Position numbers and translations under genes: made by a program. The notes below the pieces were generated by a model. It had not been told where the DNA came from. It did not search any database and saw nothing but the letters and a program-made list of their open reading frames with translations. Below are positions 5,803 through 5,853 of a stretch of DNA of 5,853 bases, piece after piece. The stretch's first letter is position 1, and each line of letters begins with the position of its first letter. The stretch is from Candidatus Aenigmatarchaeota archaeon (GTDB lineage: Archaea; Aenigmatarchaeota; Aenigmatarchaeia; CG10238-14): the NCBI GenBank assembly GCA_025058005.1, contig JANXDN010000025.1, positions 1 to 5,853 on the forward strand, given 5' to 3'.

Positions 5803-5818
5803 TCATACGGGACTGTCA

Positions 5819-5831
5819 ATTTTTAGCAGAA
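5819..5831 (+). other. tRNA-Asp intron at position 37/38 (13 nt)
   Basis: CTGT (5813-5816) pairs with GCAG (5826-5829), with one G-U, as the central helix. The anticodon stem is the outer helix, and the bulges are C5817-A5818-A5819 and A5830-A5831-C5832. Cutting after the second base of each joins A37 to C38 and yields the loop CTGTCAC. Only TTTTTA is left between the 5' bulge and the central helix, so there is essentially no inner helix. Confidence 0.85.
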
Positions 5832-5853
5832 CTCCCGTGACCCGGGTTCAAAT

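Larger units (their letters stand above)
5763..5853 (+). tRNA. tRNA-Asp (anticodon GUC), two introns, 3' end outside window
   Basis: The gene is cut by the window edge in the T loop. The acceptor 5' strand is GCTCTGG (5763-5769), then T8 G9 and the D-stem 5' strand GTGT (5772-5775). The anticodon stem is CGGGA (5808-5812) with TCCCG (5833-5837). The T arm begins CCGGG-TTCAAAT (5842-5853). After removal of two introns the visible part reads TGGCCCATCATACGGGA, CTGTCAC, TCCCGTGACCCGGG, matching the usual archaeal tRNA-Asp. The anticodon is G5815-T5816-C5817. G18 G19 are 5780-5781. The 3' T stem and the acceptor 3' strand cannot be checked. Confidence 0.9.

Noticed and set aside
1..5853. CRISPR array, insertion sequence, inteins or defence genes
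   Set aside because: I found no regularly spaced repeats, no terminal inverted repeats or transposase motifs, no intein splice motifs in the ligase, and no defence-type domains.

Overview
This AT-rich window (roughly two-thirds A+T by eye) is archaeal. The evidence is an archaeal-type threonyl-tRNA synthetase C-terminus, an archaeal ATP-dependent DNA ligase, a TrmB-family regulator, a 5S rRNA of archaeal type, tRNAs with bulge-helix-bulge type introns and no encoded CCA, and TATA boxes about 25-30 nt upstream of RNA genes in place of bacterial -35/-10 elements. Protein genes mostly lack clear Shine-Dalgarno sites, and several promoters are so close to the start codon that leaderless or very short-leader transcripts are likely. 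The very compact layout, short tRNA introns and a Sec-exported beta-sandwich membrane protein would fit a DPANN-like or other small-genome archaeon, but the window does not prove a lineage.

Layout. Positions 1-325 (+) hold the last 107 codons of thrS. Tail to tail with it, after a single base, is a TrmB-family regulator (1145-327, -). Upstream of that on the same strand is the complete ligase gene lig (2923-1226, -). A 62-bp divergent intergenic region containing a perfect 15-bp AT palindrome separates lig from a nitroreductase-fold flavoprotein with an unusual 100-residue charged tail (2986-3753, +). It is followed by a membrane-anchored surface protein (3779-5176, +) whose last two beta-sandwich domains look like a duplication lying on opposite sides of one transmembrane helix.

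The right end is an RNA cluster, all on the + strand and each gene with its own TATA box: tRNA-Tyr(GUA) with a 43-nt intron, a 5S rRNA with no 23S gene next to it, and the 5' three quarters of a tRNA-Asp(GUC) cut by the window edge. The tRNA-Asp gene is the most interesting object here. It only folds if two tiny introns are removed: a 17-nt intron in the D-loop (between positions 21 and 22) and a 13-nt intron at the canonical 37/38 site.

The protein genes form no single pathway: translation (thrS), replication/repair (lig), regulation (trmB-like), redox (nitroreductase) and cell surface. I see no CRISPR array, insertion sequence, phage gene or defence cassette. The novelty lies in the tRNA introns, the surface-protein architecture, the flavoprotein tail and the compact promoters.
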